A stretch of DNA of 64,000 nucleotides from positions 39,395 through 103,394 of the forward strand of contig CACGWH010000001.1 of the NCBI GenBank assembly GCA_902576765.1, in the 5' to 3' direction. The position numbers and the translations under genes are program-made. The DNA is from an uncultured Pelagibacteraceae bacterium. GTDB taxonomy: Bacteria; Pseudomonadota; Alphaproteobacteria; Pelagibacterales; Pelagibacteraceae. The notes under the pieces were generated by a model that saw nothing but the letters and a program-made list of their open reading frames with translations, was not told the DNA's origin and did not search any database. Positions 63,492-64,000 of this stretch are shown here, piece by piece (positions within the stretch are counted from its first letter, which is position 1; the number at the start of each line of letters is the position of its first letter).

Positions 63492-63515
63492 AGATTTTGT
63501 ACGATATTTGTTCTT

Positions 63516-64000
63516 ATGCTAACAAAAAAACAAAAAAACCTGCTTTTATTTATCAACAAGAAGTTGAGAAGCTCTGGCGTATCTCCTTCTTACGAAGAAA
63601 TGAAAGAATCACTAAATTTAAAATCTAAATCAGGAATTCATAGATTAATAAGTGCGTTAGAAGAAAGAGGATTCATTAAAAGACTAGCCCATAAAGCAAG
63701 GGCGTTAGAGGTAATTAAATTACCAGAAACAGCTTCAGCAAATGATATTTATAATAGTTTTTCACCAAGTGTTATTAAAGGTGGCTTAGATGATGAAAAA
63801 CCTATGTCTGATGATGCTGAGGTGCCCGTTTTAGGAAAAATAGCAGCTGGAACACCTGTAGAAGCTATTCAAAATGAAGTTTCTAGAATTCCATTGCCAA
63901 GTAACTTAGAAAAAAATGGTGATTATTTTGGTCTTAAAGTACAGGGAGACTCAATGATTGAAGCTGGAATTAACGAGGGTGATACTGTTATTATTAAAAG
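63516..64000 (+). CDS. lexA: LexA repressor, truncated by window end
   Basis: MLTKKQKNLLLFINKKLRSSGVSPSYEEMKESLNLKSKSGIHRLISALEERGFIKRL...LGKIAAGTPVEAI...LKVQGDSMIEAGINEGDTVIIK; AG cleavage site and Ser active site visible. Confidence 0.96.
   Translation, partial: MLTKKQKNLLLFINKKLRSSGVSPSYEEMKESLNLKSKSGIHRLISALEERGFIKRLAHKARALEVIKLPETASANDIYNSFSPSVIKGGLDDEKPMSDDAEVPVLGKIAAGTPVEAIQNEVSRIPLPSNLEKNGDYFGLKVQGDSMIEAGINEGDTVIIK

Noticed and set aside
1-64000. Search for CRISPR arrays, IS elements, integrases, toxin-antitoxin, defence or biosynthetic clusters
   Set aside because: No regular repeat-spacer arrays, transposase/integrase motifs or such gene families seen; nearly all sequence is explained by conserved core genes.

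Overview
The window is AT-rich, very tightly packed alphaproteobacterial chromosomal core. Protein content, gene order and streamlining best fit SAR11 / Candidatus Pelagibacter; this is an inference, as no database search was run. I support about 57 protein genes and three tRNAs (Cys-GCA, Asn-GTT, Arg-TCT). The gene blocks are: tgt-ppi-coaD-gyrA-ssb; uvrA; secFD-yajC-serS-tatCBA-scpBA-nagZ-argS-dgt; erpA-xthA; znuA/znuCB-zur; phoB-phoU-pstBACS-phoR; manC-ilvD-valS; the amino-acid ABC transporter aapJQMP; trkH-trkA-ntrX-ntrY; ispDF-pgpA-cinA; coq10-lipA-ftsB-eno-kdsA-pyrG-secG-tpiA; and ppiD-trpEGDC-lexA. I found no CRISPR, prophage, transposon, toxin-antitoxin, defence or biosynthetic cluster, and no convincing novel multi-gene system. 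The observations worth a second look are: (1) an apparent one-base frameshift at a 7-base homopolymer in the 5' end of aapM; (2) an NtrX AAA+ domain with a D-Q instead of D-E Walker B and no GAFTGA loop; (3) matching Pho-box/-10 architectures at pstS and phoR, with phoR predicted leaderless; (4) duplicated Zur-like boxes in the znuA/znuC divergent region; (5) an alphaproteobacterial-type SOS box (GAAC-N7-GAAC) before lexA; (6) two abutting perfect palindromes in the aapJ leader; (7) terminator/attenuator hairpins directly after both solute-binding-protein genes; (8) all four convergent CDS junctions overlapping tail to tail.
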